36,568 nucleotides of DNA from Saprospiraceae bacterium (GTDB taxonomy: Bacteria > Bacteroidota > Bacteroidia > Chitinophagales > Saprospiraceae): NCBI GenBank assembly GCA_016787285.1, contig JAEUUV010000170.1, forward strand, positions 1-36,568, given 5' to 3'. Positions 1 to 9,560 of this stretch are shown here, piece after piece. Positions within the stretch are counted from its first letter, which is position 1. Each line of letters begins with the position of its first letter. Below the pieces are notes generated by a model, which saw nothing but the letters and a program-made list of their open reading frames with translations, made no database searches and had not been told where the DNA came from. A program made the position numbers and the translations under genes.

Positions 1-130
1 TTTGCTGAATAACGGAGCAAACACCGATATTTGACGGGAGAACTCTTTTGGCAACGTGAGCATAAATTTGTTTTGTAGTGATCTCAAATTTACTCACTTC
101 CGGGGAGTTCTCGCTTTTGGTTTTAAATGG
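1..130. other. Left edge beyond the TcA stop
   Basis: This is the stretch beyond the TcA stop codon. On the minus strand the TcA reading frame stays open after its TAG for 43 codons to the window edge, but the translation has no ATG and does not resemble the expected TcA C-terminus. Two copies of an 8-base inverted repeat (GAGAACTC at 38-45, GAGTTCTC at 105-112) lie 59 bases apart; this may be chance. No gene can be called from what is visible. Confidence 0.4.
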
Positions 131-3100
131 CTAAAGTCGAATTAAGCTTAATCTGTTTATTTCACCTTGAAGCCATGCGGATTGAGCATCTAAGATCGCA
201 GTTTGAGCTGTCAATCCAGTACTTAAAAAAGCTTGAGCAACTTTGCCCGGGTCAGTATAATTTACACCGATCCATGTAGAAGCAATTTGGGCTGCTGCTT
301 TCAGGCCTATCGAATTTTGATTATTCAATGTAATTTCCCTATAAATCCTTATCATTTCTTCTTCCAGAAACAACATTCCTTCATTTAGCCACCGATCATA
401 CGTCTGCAAGAGTAGTTCGCTCTTGTCCCTTTGGAGTTGTTTTAAATTAACCGTATCATTTGCCATCCTGACATTCAGTTGTTTCAATCGCACGGTTGCG
501 GACTTGTATTGAATATCAAATTTGGCGCGCAGCAGGTTATATTGTTCACTTTCCAGATTTTGGATGGTACTCAACAAGGAGTTTTCTACCTGTTGGGCCA
601 GCTGCACCAGCTCTTCTGCGCGCCTGATGAGTACGGTGTAGCGATAGATACTCGGACGGATACGGTTGATACCGGGCAGCAACAATTGCCCGCTCGAACC
701 AATGACCGGCATCCCGGTGGTTTGATCTGTCTCGGCAGCATAGAAGTCCATTTCTCGTTTCATACCGGCGATATTCCGACATTGATTGAGTTTAAACAAG
801 TTGACCTCCGCGCGTATTTTTAACGCCTTAATGACGGGGTTAGGACTGATACAAAACAGGCGCGGCTGCAAAGCGATCCAGTTGCCTTCGTCCGGGTTTA
901 TCACGTCTTTGGGTTTAACGGAAGATGAGTTTCCTCCGTCCCTAAGAAATGCTGGTGTATTACGTACTGTTATCTCGATAGAACCTAAGATCTTAAATAT
1001 ATGCGGGGGCATAACTGGCCCAAATGGTTTGATTGTTAAGTCATCAATTTTATCTAAGGTTGGAATTTCAGGTCTGGCAATGATGCCAGAGTTAAAGTTG
1101 CCGATGTTAAAAGAAAAGGGATTAACATACTTTTGGTTCGAGTTCATAAGAAACATCGTAGTGATTTGGGCTGCCAGCAAGTCACTTAACTCCGCTGAAT
1201 GAAGGATTTTATCAGTGCTGCGTTCCATATTCAATTTTTTCTGCTGCACAGCACCGGAGAAATACTGTATATCACTTTGTGCTGATTGTTGTTGCTGAAT
1301 CCGGTCAACGGCGGCATAAAGATGTCGTAATGCCTCTTTAGCCGGAACGTCTTTCAGTTTAGCCTGATCTTTTTTGAGCACGGAAATCAATTCCATGGGT
1401 TTCGGTGCTTCTGTGATCCTTATTTCCGCCAGGGTTGCCGACCAAAAATCATCTGATATATCAATTTCCAAATTGCCAATGATATTGTTGCACTCGCCCT
1501 GGTGTTGGTGCAGCAGTTCATTTTTCAGCAATTGAAGGGCGCTTTGGTACAGTTCTCCGGCACGGGGGAGGCTTTCCGGGCTGTCGTAGGTGAATTCAGT
1601 ATCCGCATAATCCAACAGGCAGCGGATAACGGAAAGCAGTGTAAAACGTTCGTAAGTGCCTTTTCGGTTAGCCGCAATAGCGTGGGGGTTGAGGGGGTCG
1701 CGCAGCCAGTCTTGCAATCGTTCAAATTTCCTGTCGCCCTCTTCCAGCAAAGAAAAGTCAAATGTTTTTTTGTCCGATTTTGGGTCCTTGATCATTTCCG
1801 GATAATCATATACCAATCGGTACCAATCCAATGCCGCTGTAAATTGCTGGGTGCGCTGGAGTTGCTGGGCGATGAAGATGGGTATCAAATAAAACGCTTC
1901 ATCTAAATAATCCTGGTTTATCTGAAGTGTATTTACATCATTCGTGAGTCGATATGCATAGGCTGAAACCCCATGGCGATTTGAAAAAACCTTCATAGGG
2001 GCATCACTTGGGAAATGTGGTTTTAGGCGTTCAAATTCCGTTGTACTGCACTTCGGTGCTTCTGAATCGGTTGGAATGTCAATGTTTTTCCCAACTCTGT
2101 AATATAGAAATTGTTTGCCATTGTCGTCGCCAGGAAATTGGTGGCGAACAGTATGGAATACAAGCAGATCTTTACGAGATTTTGGTCCATTTATTTTATC
2201 ATCGTATACAATAGCAATTGCAGCGCCGCCGGTGTCATTTCCAAACCAGTCGTCAACATTTTCTCCAACTTTATAGGCTTCGTTTGGTTTCTGTTCAGGT
2301 AAGTTCCATCCGGCATCATTTTTTTCGACATTAACTACCTGATAGTATCCAATATTTTCTGAAGGATTACCACCTGAATTTGCAGTCTCAGTCAATAAAA
2401 ACAGTACAAATTCAGGATTCCCGTCGTGATCTAAATCATTTATGGCAATGCCTACGGCTGCGGGTTGACCGGTATGCTTGGTGAACAAAGATAAAGCAGA
2501 TACATCTAAAACCTTCCAATTTTCAGTATTTGATGGCACGCCGTTTGTATATGTTAATTCGCCTATGGCACAATAGGCCATGTTATAATTACACTCAAAT
2601 ATGACAAGATAGTTTATATTATTATGTTTAAAACTTGCGAGGCTCGATTTGGAAATTCTTGATATACGATATGTATCACCATCATCTTTTCTATACACAT
2701 CACCCGGAGTGATACGACTCCAATGGCCCTGTGAGTTAGGTTCTTTGGGATTAAAAAATTTATCTAAGTAGTCTATTAAAGGGCCCGATTTATTTCCTAC
2801 ATAATCATAACTAATAATTTCTGCCAGAGGATTATCAAAGTCAATTGTCAAGCTTGTATCATTACATAAAAATAATTTTCTACTAAAATCCTCATTTTCA
2901 TCAAACGTTCCACGTTTGGCATATTGATGAACATAAATAATGGAATGATTGTCAATCTTAGTAAAGCCGCCTAAATGACTAAAGTATGGTCCTCCAACGG
3001 TGCCTATATTACCATTTTTTATTTCTTTCCAGCCTTCATTTTGGGAAAGCAAATGGATTGTGTTTCCACCTGGCGACGTTTCATTTTCACCGTAACAAAT

Positions 3101-6100
3101 CAAAACTTCACTGCCGTCAGAATAAGCAGCAAAACCAAGAGAGGTTTCTCTATTAAACTCAAATCTGCCAAGGACAACCGGTCCAGTATTATTGCCGGGT
3201 TGAATTCTGGATGTCCATCTTTCAACTTTAGGAACTTGTTTTTCAATAACAGTCTCGCCCACAGTCTCCCCTTTTTGATCAAGATCTAATTGTATCTTAG
3301 TTAGAGGCTTATCTTTCAACTTCATATCAATCAGCAAAACAGGCGGCTTGTTAATATCAAAGTTTTCTGCAATACTGATAGTTGTATTTTCAATCTCGTC
3401 GTCTTCATATTTTTCTCCTTGAAATTTAATTCCTTCAATATCAAACATAATCCAGTCCCCGGATGTAAGGTCCATCCTCAAGGCTTTCAATTTTTTTTCT
3501 CTATCAATCTTTACTACTACAAAAAGATAGATAAACTTTTTTAATTCTGTATAATAGTAGGCAGTACAGCCAACTACTGTATCTACACTACTTATTATAT
3601 TTTCTTTTGTCTTATTTGCAAACAAAACTTCATCTAAACTTTCCCAGTAGTTTTGTCCTGCCATCGTCGCGCCATATAATTCAATAACACTCCAATAAAG
3701 TTTTTGGGTATTGACGGCTACCCCAAAGACAAATTTTACTTTTTTGCTATTGTTTTTTTTCCAAAGGTGAGGTTTGTTGCTGCCCCAAACCCTACTTTCT
3801 TCTTCAATGCAGGCTGCAAAAGACAGATTACAAACATCATTAAAATAATCTTCGTATTCCGTTAATAAATCCAAGGCCTTTTTATGGGTAAGGGTACGAA
3901 TACCGCGAACGGACTCGATGAGTTTTTCAAAGTCGGGTGATTTACTCCGCTTCAGACTCGGTATCAAAATATTTTCAGGATACACAAAAGTAAACACAGC
4001 GGAGCGCCAAGTAGCGTAGGAGCCGATCCAGTTCCATTCATCATCGAACCAGGTATCCCGGTTGATCAAACGCAGGGGCATATCGGCATCGGTTGTAAGG
4101 CCGTTTCGTAGCCCCCATAACAATCCCTGAAGGGAGGAAATAGCTTGCGCAATACGGGTATTTTTTTGACAGCCCCCTGCTTTGGCATTGATAAAAAGAT
4201 TGGCGATAACCCAGTCGGCTTTTTCCGAAACCGAACTGCCGGAGCTTGATTCCGCGATATTGAGCAACAAATTGTCGCGCAGGGCAGGCAAATACGCCTC
4301 CTCCACGGCGTCTATCATTTTGCGCAGGTTGGTTTCCAGGCGTTCCCATTGCTCTATCCGGTTATCCAGCAGATCAACCCAGTCAGCTGCGCGGTATTTA
4401 TCGCTGCGCCATTTTAACAGTTTAGGCTCGGGCGCTTTCGGGATGAGGGTCGGATCGAAAACCGGAATCTTGAAGTAATCCGGACTTAACACTATGGACG
4501 CATCTCGCTCTGCTTGTTTCCAATCGAAAACCTGCCTCTGTTTCCAGACCTGTGTCATGATGGCTGCAAAGTCATCCCACATAGACCGGGAAATATTAAC
4601 GCGGTTTTTCAAGAGGCTTTCCAAAGCCAGCAACAAACCGAATGATTCCTCCGTAAGCAACAATTGCGCTAATCTGCCGTCAATATTTCGCCCTTTCTCT
4701 CGTGCTTTTTGAAGGTCGGACAGGGTGGTGTCTGATAATCCGGCATACTCGGAAAATATTGGTTTGAAAGTAGCCAAAGTTCTTTCCTGCTCCGGTTTAT
4801 CTACAATAGATTTTTCTGTTTCTTCCAGTGCTAATTTTCGAATTGCATACAGGTCAATGGCCGGGTTGTCCTCCCGGATGCGCAAATAACTGGTTGGGAA
4901 CAGATCCGGATCAATAACGGGGTTTTCATTCCGTTGCGCAAGCGCCTTTTGCCATTGCCGGTATTGGCCGGAATCAGCGCGCCCAACAGGGTGTTTTGCC
5001 TTGAATACCTGCCATATATGCCACTTTTGCCCATCCGAAACTTCCTGATTTTGCCAATCTCTATACAAGTTTTTTTTCTTGTGTATGAGCGTGAGCGTGT
5101 TGTACCATTCGTTCCACTCAGCGGCAGTCGGTGCGCTTGGCTGGATAGTTGTATCCTTGGGAAATAACTTGCGAAATACCGGCATAATGCCTTGGCTGAA
5201 CTGTTCGGGAGCAATTTTTAGCGTCTTCTGAATGTTATCGCTGTTGCCCTCCGGATCGTCGCTCCAGCTGTAAAAATTATCTTTTAGTCTTTCTTCATTG
5301 CGTATATCCAAAACCCTGTCGAGCATTGCCCAAACGTCCTTTTCGGTCTGCGGCGCCTTCTCAAGTTCAAGCCGGAATGTTTCGAGAAAACGTTTGCGGG
5401 TTTCCCATTTATCCAGGGCATTTGAAGCCACTTCATCTTCTGCAAGGTCTTTCAAATCAACTGTTTCCGGATCAATCATAGGGCCATCGCCCTCGAAGAC
5501 ATAACTTTCGCCAGCCTTCGGTATGCGCTGCGCTTTCCAGAAATGTTTATACGAAAATTCAAGGGATGCCTCCTCCGCTATCCAGTGCTCCAACAAATAG
5601 TTTTTGTGTACCTGGATCAGCATATTAACAAATTCGATCCCGTCGTCCTGGGTAAGGGTTGCATCCTGCTTGTAATTTCCGATTTTGGGTATCAGTTCAA
5701 CAAGCCGCTTGAGCATCTCTTTGGTAAGGCGATATTCCGCCCAAAGGCTGTCTAATAATATCTCCAGTTTATTTTTATCTCTTTCGTTTTTTATTGCTAT
5801 CCACTTTTCTCTAAGCAGTTTTTCGGTTTCTACAGCGCCAACCGCTGCCCACGCTGCTATTTCAGTTTGTGCGTCGTAGCGGACCCGTTGCATCCCTTGG
5901 TCAAAAATGCGGTTGATATCCGGCACTCTAAGGTCGGATCGGCCTGTAATCTCTTTTTTGTTGAAATTTTCCCATAGCGCAACGAACAGACCTTTTGGGC
6001 CGCCATTTTTCTGATACAGCCATTCGTGCCTTTTTATCCAAATGGCAAAGGCCGTGTTGTTTGCATTGGGCGACCTGAAATCGTCGGGGCCGATCATATC

Positions 6101-8653
6101 CGGGTCAATGATCGGACGCCGTTGCTGTTCTCTTTTACCGGCCCATTCGGGGGAATACGGATCAATCGGGTAGGTTTGTTCGTTCCATAAGGCCCGTAAA
6201 CGCCGCCTCCGTTCTGTCAGCAGTACCGGTGTGGTGGCGATGCGCAGGTCGGCTGTCACTGCTGCCGACAAATTGAAATAACCCTGAAGTCCTGAATTGT
6301 TTACAGGCTGAATATGGACTTTAAAAGCGCCTTCCGGATTAAAGAATTCCTGTTCCTTGTTTTCTGCCACCAGATCGGCTGCGCGCTTAGCCTCGTTTTT
6401 ATATATTTTTATCTGTTGATGGTCTTGCTTTTGTTCAAAGTCTACGTATAAAAAGCCATTTTCATCGGTATTAAATCCCGCCTGAATATTTTGCAGGTGC
6501 CAGCGTTTAGTTCTGTTTCTTCCTGCACCATAGATAAGGCCTGTTGAAATGGGATCACGTTTCGTATCCTGAAAACCAAATTTTAGTTCAAGGTCTTCCT
6601 CCTTGATGTTGGCCATATCGATGATAAAGTCCTTAAAATAGATTGGGCCATTTTTTAAGGGCAGATCCAGATGAAGACCGATGCGGTCGGCAAGTGCCTG
6701 AATGGCGCGGGTATTGTCCCGTTCCGGTTGATCCTGATCTACTATTACCTTGCCGAGCCTGATTAATTCCTCGTAGGAGGTGCCCATTCGGCGCAACAGG
6801 TCTTCGTAAACACCCTGGAGGTATTTTTGATATTGCTCATCAAATTTGAGATGTTTTTCATCGGCAGTAGCCCGGTCGAGGCTCCATGCCCGAAGCACTT
6901 CAATCACCAGCCGGTTTTGGTTTACCGCTTCGCTCATTTGATTGCAGGTAACGGGCAAGTCCATCAGCGGCTGGTACAAAATTTCTTCTAAGGAGCGAAA
7001 ATCAAGGCGGGAGTCGGGGTAATAGCCCAGTAATTTGTAAATGCTAAAGGGCGATGAAGTGGGGGTATTGTTTTGTAATATGGAACTGATTTCATCTTCC
7101 GTTGACGCATTAAATAAATTGATGACTAAGTTATTTCCATCATTATGCCCTATTAAATACAAAGGTTTATACAAGCGTACTCGTTTTTGAGCGATATAAC
7201 CGCCCAAATTCGACTTATCTAATTCCCCAACCGGAACGCCCCCATCCTTCAATACCGCTTTTGCTTCGCCGGTGAACAGAAAAGACAGATCAAATAATCC
7301 CGGCTCGCTAATCTGATATTGATTAACCTTGGTATTCTCTTTCGGTGATTCCTTTTTAAAAAGGTGAAATTTGGTCCTGACTTTGGATATACTTGGATAG
7401 TTGTACAAGATATTCGCGACAAAGTCGGCGCCGCGCGCTTCAACTTCTTTGAGCAGGCCTTTGCTTACCTGCTCTCTCAAATCCACCTCCACATTCCGAA
7501 CCGCATAATTCATCAAATCTGCCAGATAGGCCAAAGGGCTCAGGGCAGATTTGCAATCTTCACAACCGCAGGGCGTTTCATTTTCTATTTTGATTTTCTG
7601 GGCTTCTTCCAGTGCTTTATTGTTTACGGCGGCCGCGGCCGTTTGAGCGAACGCATACGTCAGATAAGCCGATTTTTGGTTTTTTTCCGATACGGATTGA
7701 ATCATATCCCGGGGTGATGCAGCGGTGATGGAGGCAAGGGTGTTGAAGCCTGCTGTAATCAATTCCTGTTGTACGCTTAAAACAGGAGTTGCCAGGGATA
7801 AGCGGGAATGGGCCTCCAAACGGCCAAGTGCCCTGCGTTCATCCATAGACAGCGATTCTCGCTTTATTTTCGCGCCCTTTTCCCGAAGGTCGGCGAAAGA
7901 TTTTATTCTTTTATCCTCTAATTTGCCTTTCAGATTGTCTGTAAGGACGACACCCAAACGAGTGGCCAACGACTCCACGGAAGACAAAGACGGACGCAGT
8001 ATGTCCAATTCTGCCACGGCGGCATCCACATCAATGGCCTCAATACGCTGCGCTTGTACGGCCGTGTTAATGATTAAGGTTAAATCATCCGGCTGGAACT
8101 TATCCAATATGGTTTTTATATCGTCAGACTCCCCTTCTCTTAAAAACACATAGTGGAGTACAGGCGATACGCCTGATTTTTCAGCCGCCTGTACAGATTG
8201 CCGGAGTTGTTGTACCTGTTCGATTTCTCGCTCCTGTATCAGGAGCCTGGCGGCCATTTCGCTCAGGGCCTTGTCTTTTATCGTGGCCAATGGCGTGCTT
8301 TGCAAACCCGGCTGCAACAGCGACCAATGGCGCGAAAAGTCGGGCAACTGCATGACCTGCTCTACCGGTATGTCTAATTGATTCCAGGCGCGTTCGCCGG
8401 GCTTGCCCTCTATTGTTTGAAGGAGCAGATCCCGGCTATCGTCGTACACTTCCACCCGGATACGGGCATCCGTGGGTACTTCCACCTTTGTATTCCATTT
8501 TCCGGTAGCGGATACTGCGATTTTTCTTTCAAGTACCCTTCCGGAATTGACCTCCACGATACGGACATAAGCGTTTTTTACAGGCTTGTTATCTGTCCAT
8601 TTGATATTGCCTTTAAAGCGTATTTCACTGGATTTTTTCTCGCGCTTTGTCAT
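131..8653 (-). CDS. Tc toxin subunit A (TcA) with truncated C-terminus
   Basis: Giant 2840-residue TcA (VRP1/SpvA-type) pore-forming and translocation subunit of an ABC toxin. There is no signal peptide. Residues about 10-100 look like a transthyretin/carboxypeptidase-regulatory beta domain (FKGNIKWTDNKPV...GKW). The VRP1 hallmark follows at 360-385, a CGCxxC cluster (C362, C364, C367) and SPLAYLADLM. The middle is a long helical shell interrupted by an AT-rich beta-rich region (roughly 1620-2220) with an FG-GAP-like DLDHDGNPEF motif. Near the end, residues 2677-2776 are the long charged channel helices, followed by a small-residue segment (IASTWIG...LTAQTAILDAQ) that should be the channel tip. 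In relatives the protein continues for several hundred residues with the returning helix and the TcB-binding domain; here a TAG ends it. Last gene of the operon, 12 bases after the membrane protein. TcA assignment is firm; functionality of this copy is uncertain. Confidence 0.9.
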   Translation of the reverse strand: MTKREKKSSEIRFKGNIKWTDNKPVKNAYVRIVEVNSGRVLERKIAVSATGKWNTKVEVPTDARIRVEVYDDSRDLLLQTIEGKPGERAWNQLDIPVEQVMQLPDFSRHWSLLQPGLQSTPLATIKDKALSEMAARLLIQEREIEQVQQLRQSVQAAEKSGVSPVLHYVFLREGESDDIKTILDKFQPDDLTLIINTAVQAQRIEAIDVDAAVAELDILRPSLSSVESLATRLGVVLTDNLKGKLEDKRIKSFADLREKGAKIKRESLSMDERRALGRLEAHSRLSLATPVLSVQQELITAGFNTLASITAASPRDMIQSVSEKNQKSAYLTYAFAQTAAAAVNNKALEEAQKIKIENETPCGCEDCKSALSPLAYLADLMNYAVRNVEVDLREQVSKGLLKEVEARGADFVANILYNYPSISKVRTKFHLFKKESPKENTKVNQYQISEPGLFDLSFLFTGEAKAVLKDGGVPVGELDKSNLGGYIAQKRVRLYKPLYLIGHNDGNNLVINLFNASTEDEISSILQNNTPTSSPFSIYKLLGYYPDSRLDFRSLEEILYQPLMDLPVTCNQMSEAVNQNRLVIEVLRAWSLDRATADEKHLKFDEQYQKYLQGVYEDLLRRMGTSYEELIRLGKVIVDQDQPERDNTRAIQALADRIGLHLDLPLKNGPIYFKDFIIDMANIKEEDLELKFGFQDTKRDPISTGLIYGAGRNRTKRWHLQNIQAGFNTDENGFLYVDFEQKQDHQQIKIYKNEAKRAADLVAENKEQEFFNPEGAFKVHIQPVNNSGLQGYFNLSAAVTADLRIATTPVLLTERRRRLRALWNEQTYPIDPYSPEWAGKREQQRRPIIDPDMIGPDDFRSPNANNTAFAIWIKRHEWLYQKNGGPKGLFVALWENFNKKEITGRSDLRVPDINRIFDQGMQRVRYDAQTEIAAWAAVGAVETEKLLREKWIAIKNERDKNKLEILLDSLWAEYRLTKEMLKRLVELIPKIGNYKQDATLTQDDGIEFVNMLIQVHKNYLLEHWIAEEASLEFSYKHFWKAQRIPKAGESYVFEGDGPMIDPETVDLKDLAEDEVASNALDKWETRKRFLETFRLELEKAPQTEKDVWAMLDRVLDIRNEERLKDNFYSWSDDPEGNSDNIQKTLKIAPEQFSQGIMPVFRKLFPKDTTIQPSAPTAAEWNEWYNTLTLIHKKKNLYRDWQNQEVSDGQKWHIWQVFKAKHPVGRADSGQYRQWQKALAQRNENPVIDPDLFPTSYLRIREDNPAIDLYAIRKLALEETEKSIVDKPEQERTLATFKPIFSEYAGLSDTTLSDLQKAREKGRNIDGRLAQLLLTEESFGLLLALESLLKNRVNISRSMWDDFAAIMTQVWKQRQVFDWKQAERDASIVLSPDYFKIPVFDPTLIPKAPEPKLLKWRSDKYRAADWVDLLDNRIEQWERLETNLRKMIDAVEEAYLPALRDNLLLNIAESSSGSSVSEKADWVIANLFINAKAGGCQKNTRIAQAISSLQGLLWGLRNGLTTDADMPLRLINRDTWFDDEWNWIGSYATWRSAVFTFVYPENILIPSLKRSKSPDFEKLIESVRGIRTLTHKKALDLLTEYEDYFNDVCNLSFAACIEEESRVWGSNKPHLWKKNNSKKVKFVFGVAVNTQKLYWSVIELYGATMAGQNYWESLDEVLFANKTKENIISSVDTVVGCTAYYYTELKKFIYLFVVVKIDREKKLKALRMDLTSGDWIMFDIEGIKFQGEKYEDDEIENTTISIAENFDINKPPVLLIDMKLKDKPLTKIQLDLDQKGETVGETVIEKQVPKVERWTSRIQPGNNTGPVVLGRFEFNRETSLGFAAYSDGSEVLICYGENETSPGGNTIHLLSQNEGWKEIKNGNIGTVGGPYFSHLGGFTKIDNHSIIYVHQYAKRGTFDENEDFSRKLFLCNDTSLTIDFDNPLAEIISYDYVGNKSGPLIDYLDKFFNPKEPNSQGHWSRITPGDVYRKDDGDTYRISRISKSSLASFKHNNINYLVIFECNYNMAYCAIGELTYTNGVPSNTENWKVLDVSALSLFTKHTGQPAAVGIAINDLDHDGNPEFVLFLLTETANSGGNPSENIGYYQVVNVEKNDAGWNLPEQKPNEAYKVGENVDDWFGNDTGGAAIAIVYDDKINGPKSRKDLLVFHTVRHQFPGDDNGKQFLYYRVGKNIDIPTDSEAPKCSTTEFERLKPHFPSDAPMKVFSNRHGVSAYAYRLTNDVNTLQINQDYLDEAFYLIPIFIAQQLQRTQQFTAALDWYRLVYDYPEMIKDPKSDKKTFDFSLLEEGDRKFERLQDWLRDPLNPHAIAANRKGTYERFTLLSVIRCLLDYADTEFTYDSPESLPRAGELYQSALQLLKNELLHQHQGECNNIIGNLEIDISDDFWSATLAEIRITEAPKPMELISVLKKDQAKLKDVPAKEALRHLYAAVDRIQQQQSAQSDIQYFSGAVQQKKLNMERSTDKILHSAELSDLLAAQITTMFLMNSNQKYVNPFSFNIGNFNSGIIARPEIPTLDKIDDLTIKPFGPVMPPHIFKILGSIEITVRNTPAFLRDGGNSSSVKPKDVINPDEGNWIALQPRLFCISPNPVIKALKIRAEVNLFKLNQCRNIAGMKREMDFYAAETDQTTGMPVIGSSGQLLLPGINRIRPSIYRYTVLIRRAEELVQLAQQVENSLLSTIQNLESEQYNLLRAKFDIQYKSATVRLKQLNVRMANDTVNLKQLQRDKSELLLQTYDRWLNEGMLFLEEEMIRIYREITLNNQNSIGLKAAAQIASTWIGVNYTDPGKVAQAFLSTGLTAQTAILDAQSAWLQGEINRLSLIRL

Positions 8654-8665
8654 GATTTCATTGAG

Positions 8666-9139
8666 TTAAAGGGTGATGATTGCGATTATCCACAACAGCG
8701 CCACTATTGCAGGTACTATAGCCGCCAATCGGGTCGTGCTAAACGAATTGGACCGCCAGCCGGTAAAGCGATCCCAGGTGTTGCGGGCAGTTCCTATTCC
8801 ATTTTTTGCGGTTGGGTCGTGTACATCACCGACAAAACCGTTTTCTTCTTGCATTATTTTCTGGTAAACATCCCTTACCTGTTGCCGATACAACTCCACT
8901 AAATACCGGTCTTCCGCACCCATGACGTAGCCGAGCAGGGCAAAGCCCAGCCCGATCCAGCCGATCAAATCGCTGTACTTTTCATCGGGTGCGAAAATCT
9001 TGCCTCCAATAATAGAGGTTTGGATCACGATGAAAAAATTGAACCGCGTCCACATACGCGTCAGGTGCGCGGTGAGGTAGGCGATTTTTTGCTTGTAGTC
9101 CTCAGTGAGGAATTGTGTTTTTTTATCTTCGTTTTCCAT
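8666..9139 (-). CDS. Three-helix membrane protein in the Tc toxin operon
   Basis: Encodes 157 residues. I do not recognise the family. Visible: a charged N-terminus, hydrophobic segments at about 32-48 (FNFFIVIQTSIIGG), 57-73 (DLIGWIGLGFALLGYVMG) and 138-157 (the C-terminus), and between the second and third an amphipathic stretch (AEDRYLVELYRQQ) plus a polar loop of about 50 residues. No signal-peptide cleavage site is evident. The two close helices followed by a long helix resemble the layout of SLATT-type small membrane proteins, but no motif confirms it. It lies 14 bases after the NTF2-like gene and 12 before TcA, so it is almost certainly co-transcribed with the toxin. Possible jobs are a holin-like release aid or a membrane-bound protective protein; both are inference from position. 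Confidence 0.75.
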   Translation of the reverse strand: MENEDKKTQFLTEDYKQKIAYLTAHLTRMWTRFNFFIVIQTSIIGGKIFAPDEKYSDLIGWIGLGFALLGYVMGAEDRYLVELYRQQVRDVYQKIMQEENGFVGDVHDPTAKNGIGTARNTWDRFTGWRSNSFSTTRLAAIVPAIVALLWIIAIITL

Positions 9140-9153
9140 ATTCTGTGATCAGT

Positions 9154-9540
9154 TTAAAGTAGATCTTCATTGTACCAGGCGTACAGTTCCCAGCCATGCT
9201 CCGAATGCGGCGCTGCCCGCCAGAAGCGGATGTTTTTAAAGACACCTTCAAAAGGCCCCTTGGCATTGCTGCCTTTGGCAGTGACCAGGCAGGTGACGAC
9301 TGCGGCGGTTTGCGTTTCGGGCAGTTTGATCTCGATCACCTGCGTTTCCAGGTGTTCATATTGAATACCCGGCAAGGCTTCAAAATACCCCGCCCGATCT
9401 GTTACGTTTTTTCCGGCACGGCGAAAGAGCAGGTCCTGCGCCAGCACGGATTGAAGAAAATCGAGGTTAGGTTGTTTGGTGTGTTCCTTTTCGGCCTGGC
9501 CGAAGTGGAAGTTTAGGGTGTGGAGTGGGTGGTGTCGCAT
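9154..9540 (-). CDS. NTF2-fold (SnoaL/DUF4440-like) protein, candidate immunity or accessory protein
   Basis: Encodes 128 residues starting at the ATG 20 bases after the TcB-TcC stop. The pattern is that of the NTF2/SnoaL fold: an N-terminal helix, the LLFRRAGKNVTDRAGYFEAL segment typical of DUF4440-like proteins, then beta strands (QVIEIKLPETQTAAVVTCLVTAKG, FKNIRFWRA, WELYAWYNEDLL). No catalytic site can be assigned. NTF2-fold proteins are known as immunity proteins in bacterial polymorphic toxin systems, and this gene sits immediately after the variable toxin tail, which is the classical immunity position. Tc toxins usually lack dedicated immunity genes, so an accessory or chaperone role is also possible. 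Confidence 0.75.
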   Translation of the reverse strand: MRHHPLHTLNFHFGQAEKEHTKQPNLDFLQSVLAQDLLFRRAGKNVTDRAGYFEALPGIQYEHLETQVIEIKLPETQTAAVVTCLVTAKGSNAKGPFEGVFKNIRFWRAAPHSEHGWELYAWYNEDLL

Positions 9541-9560
9541 ACTAGTATTTAATTTTTATG

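Noticed and set aside
38-112. Inverted 8-base repeats near the left edge as transposon ends
   Set aside because: Too short, no target duplication and no transposase; likely chance.
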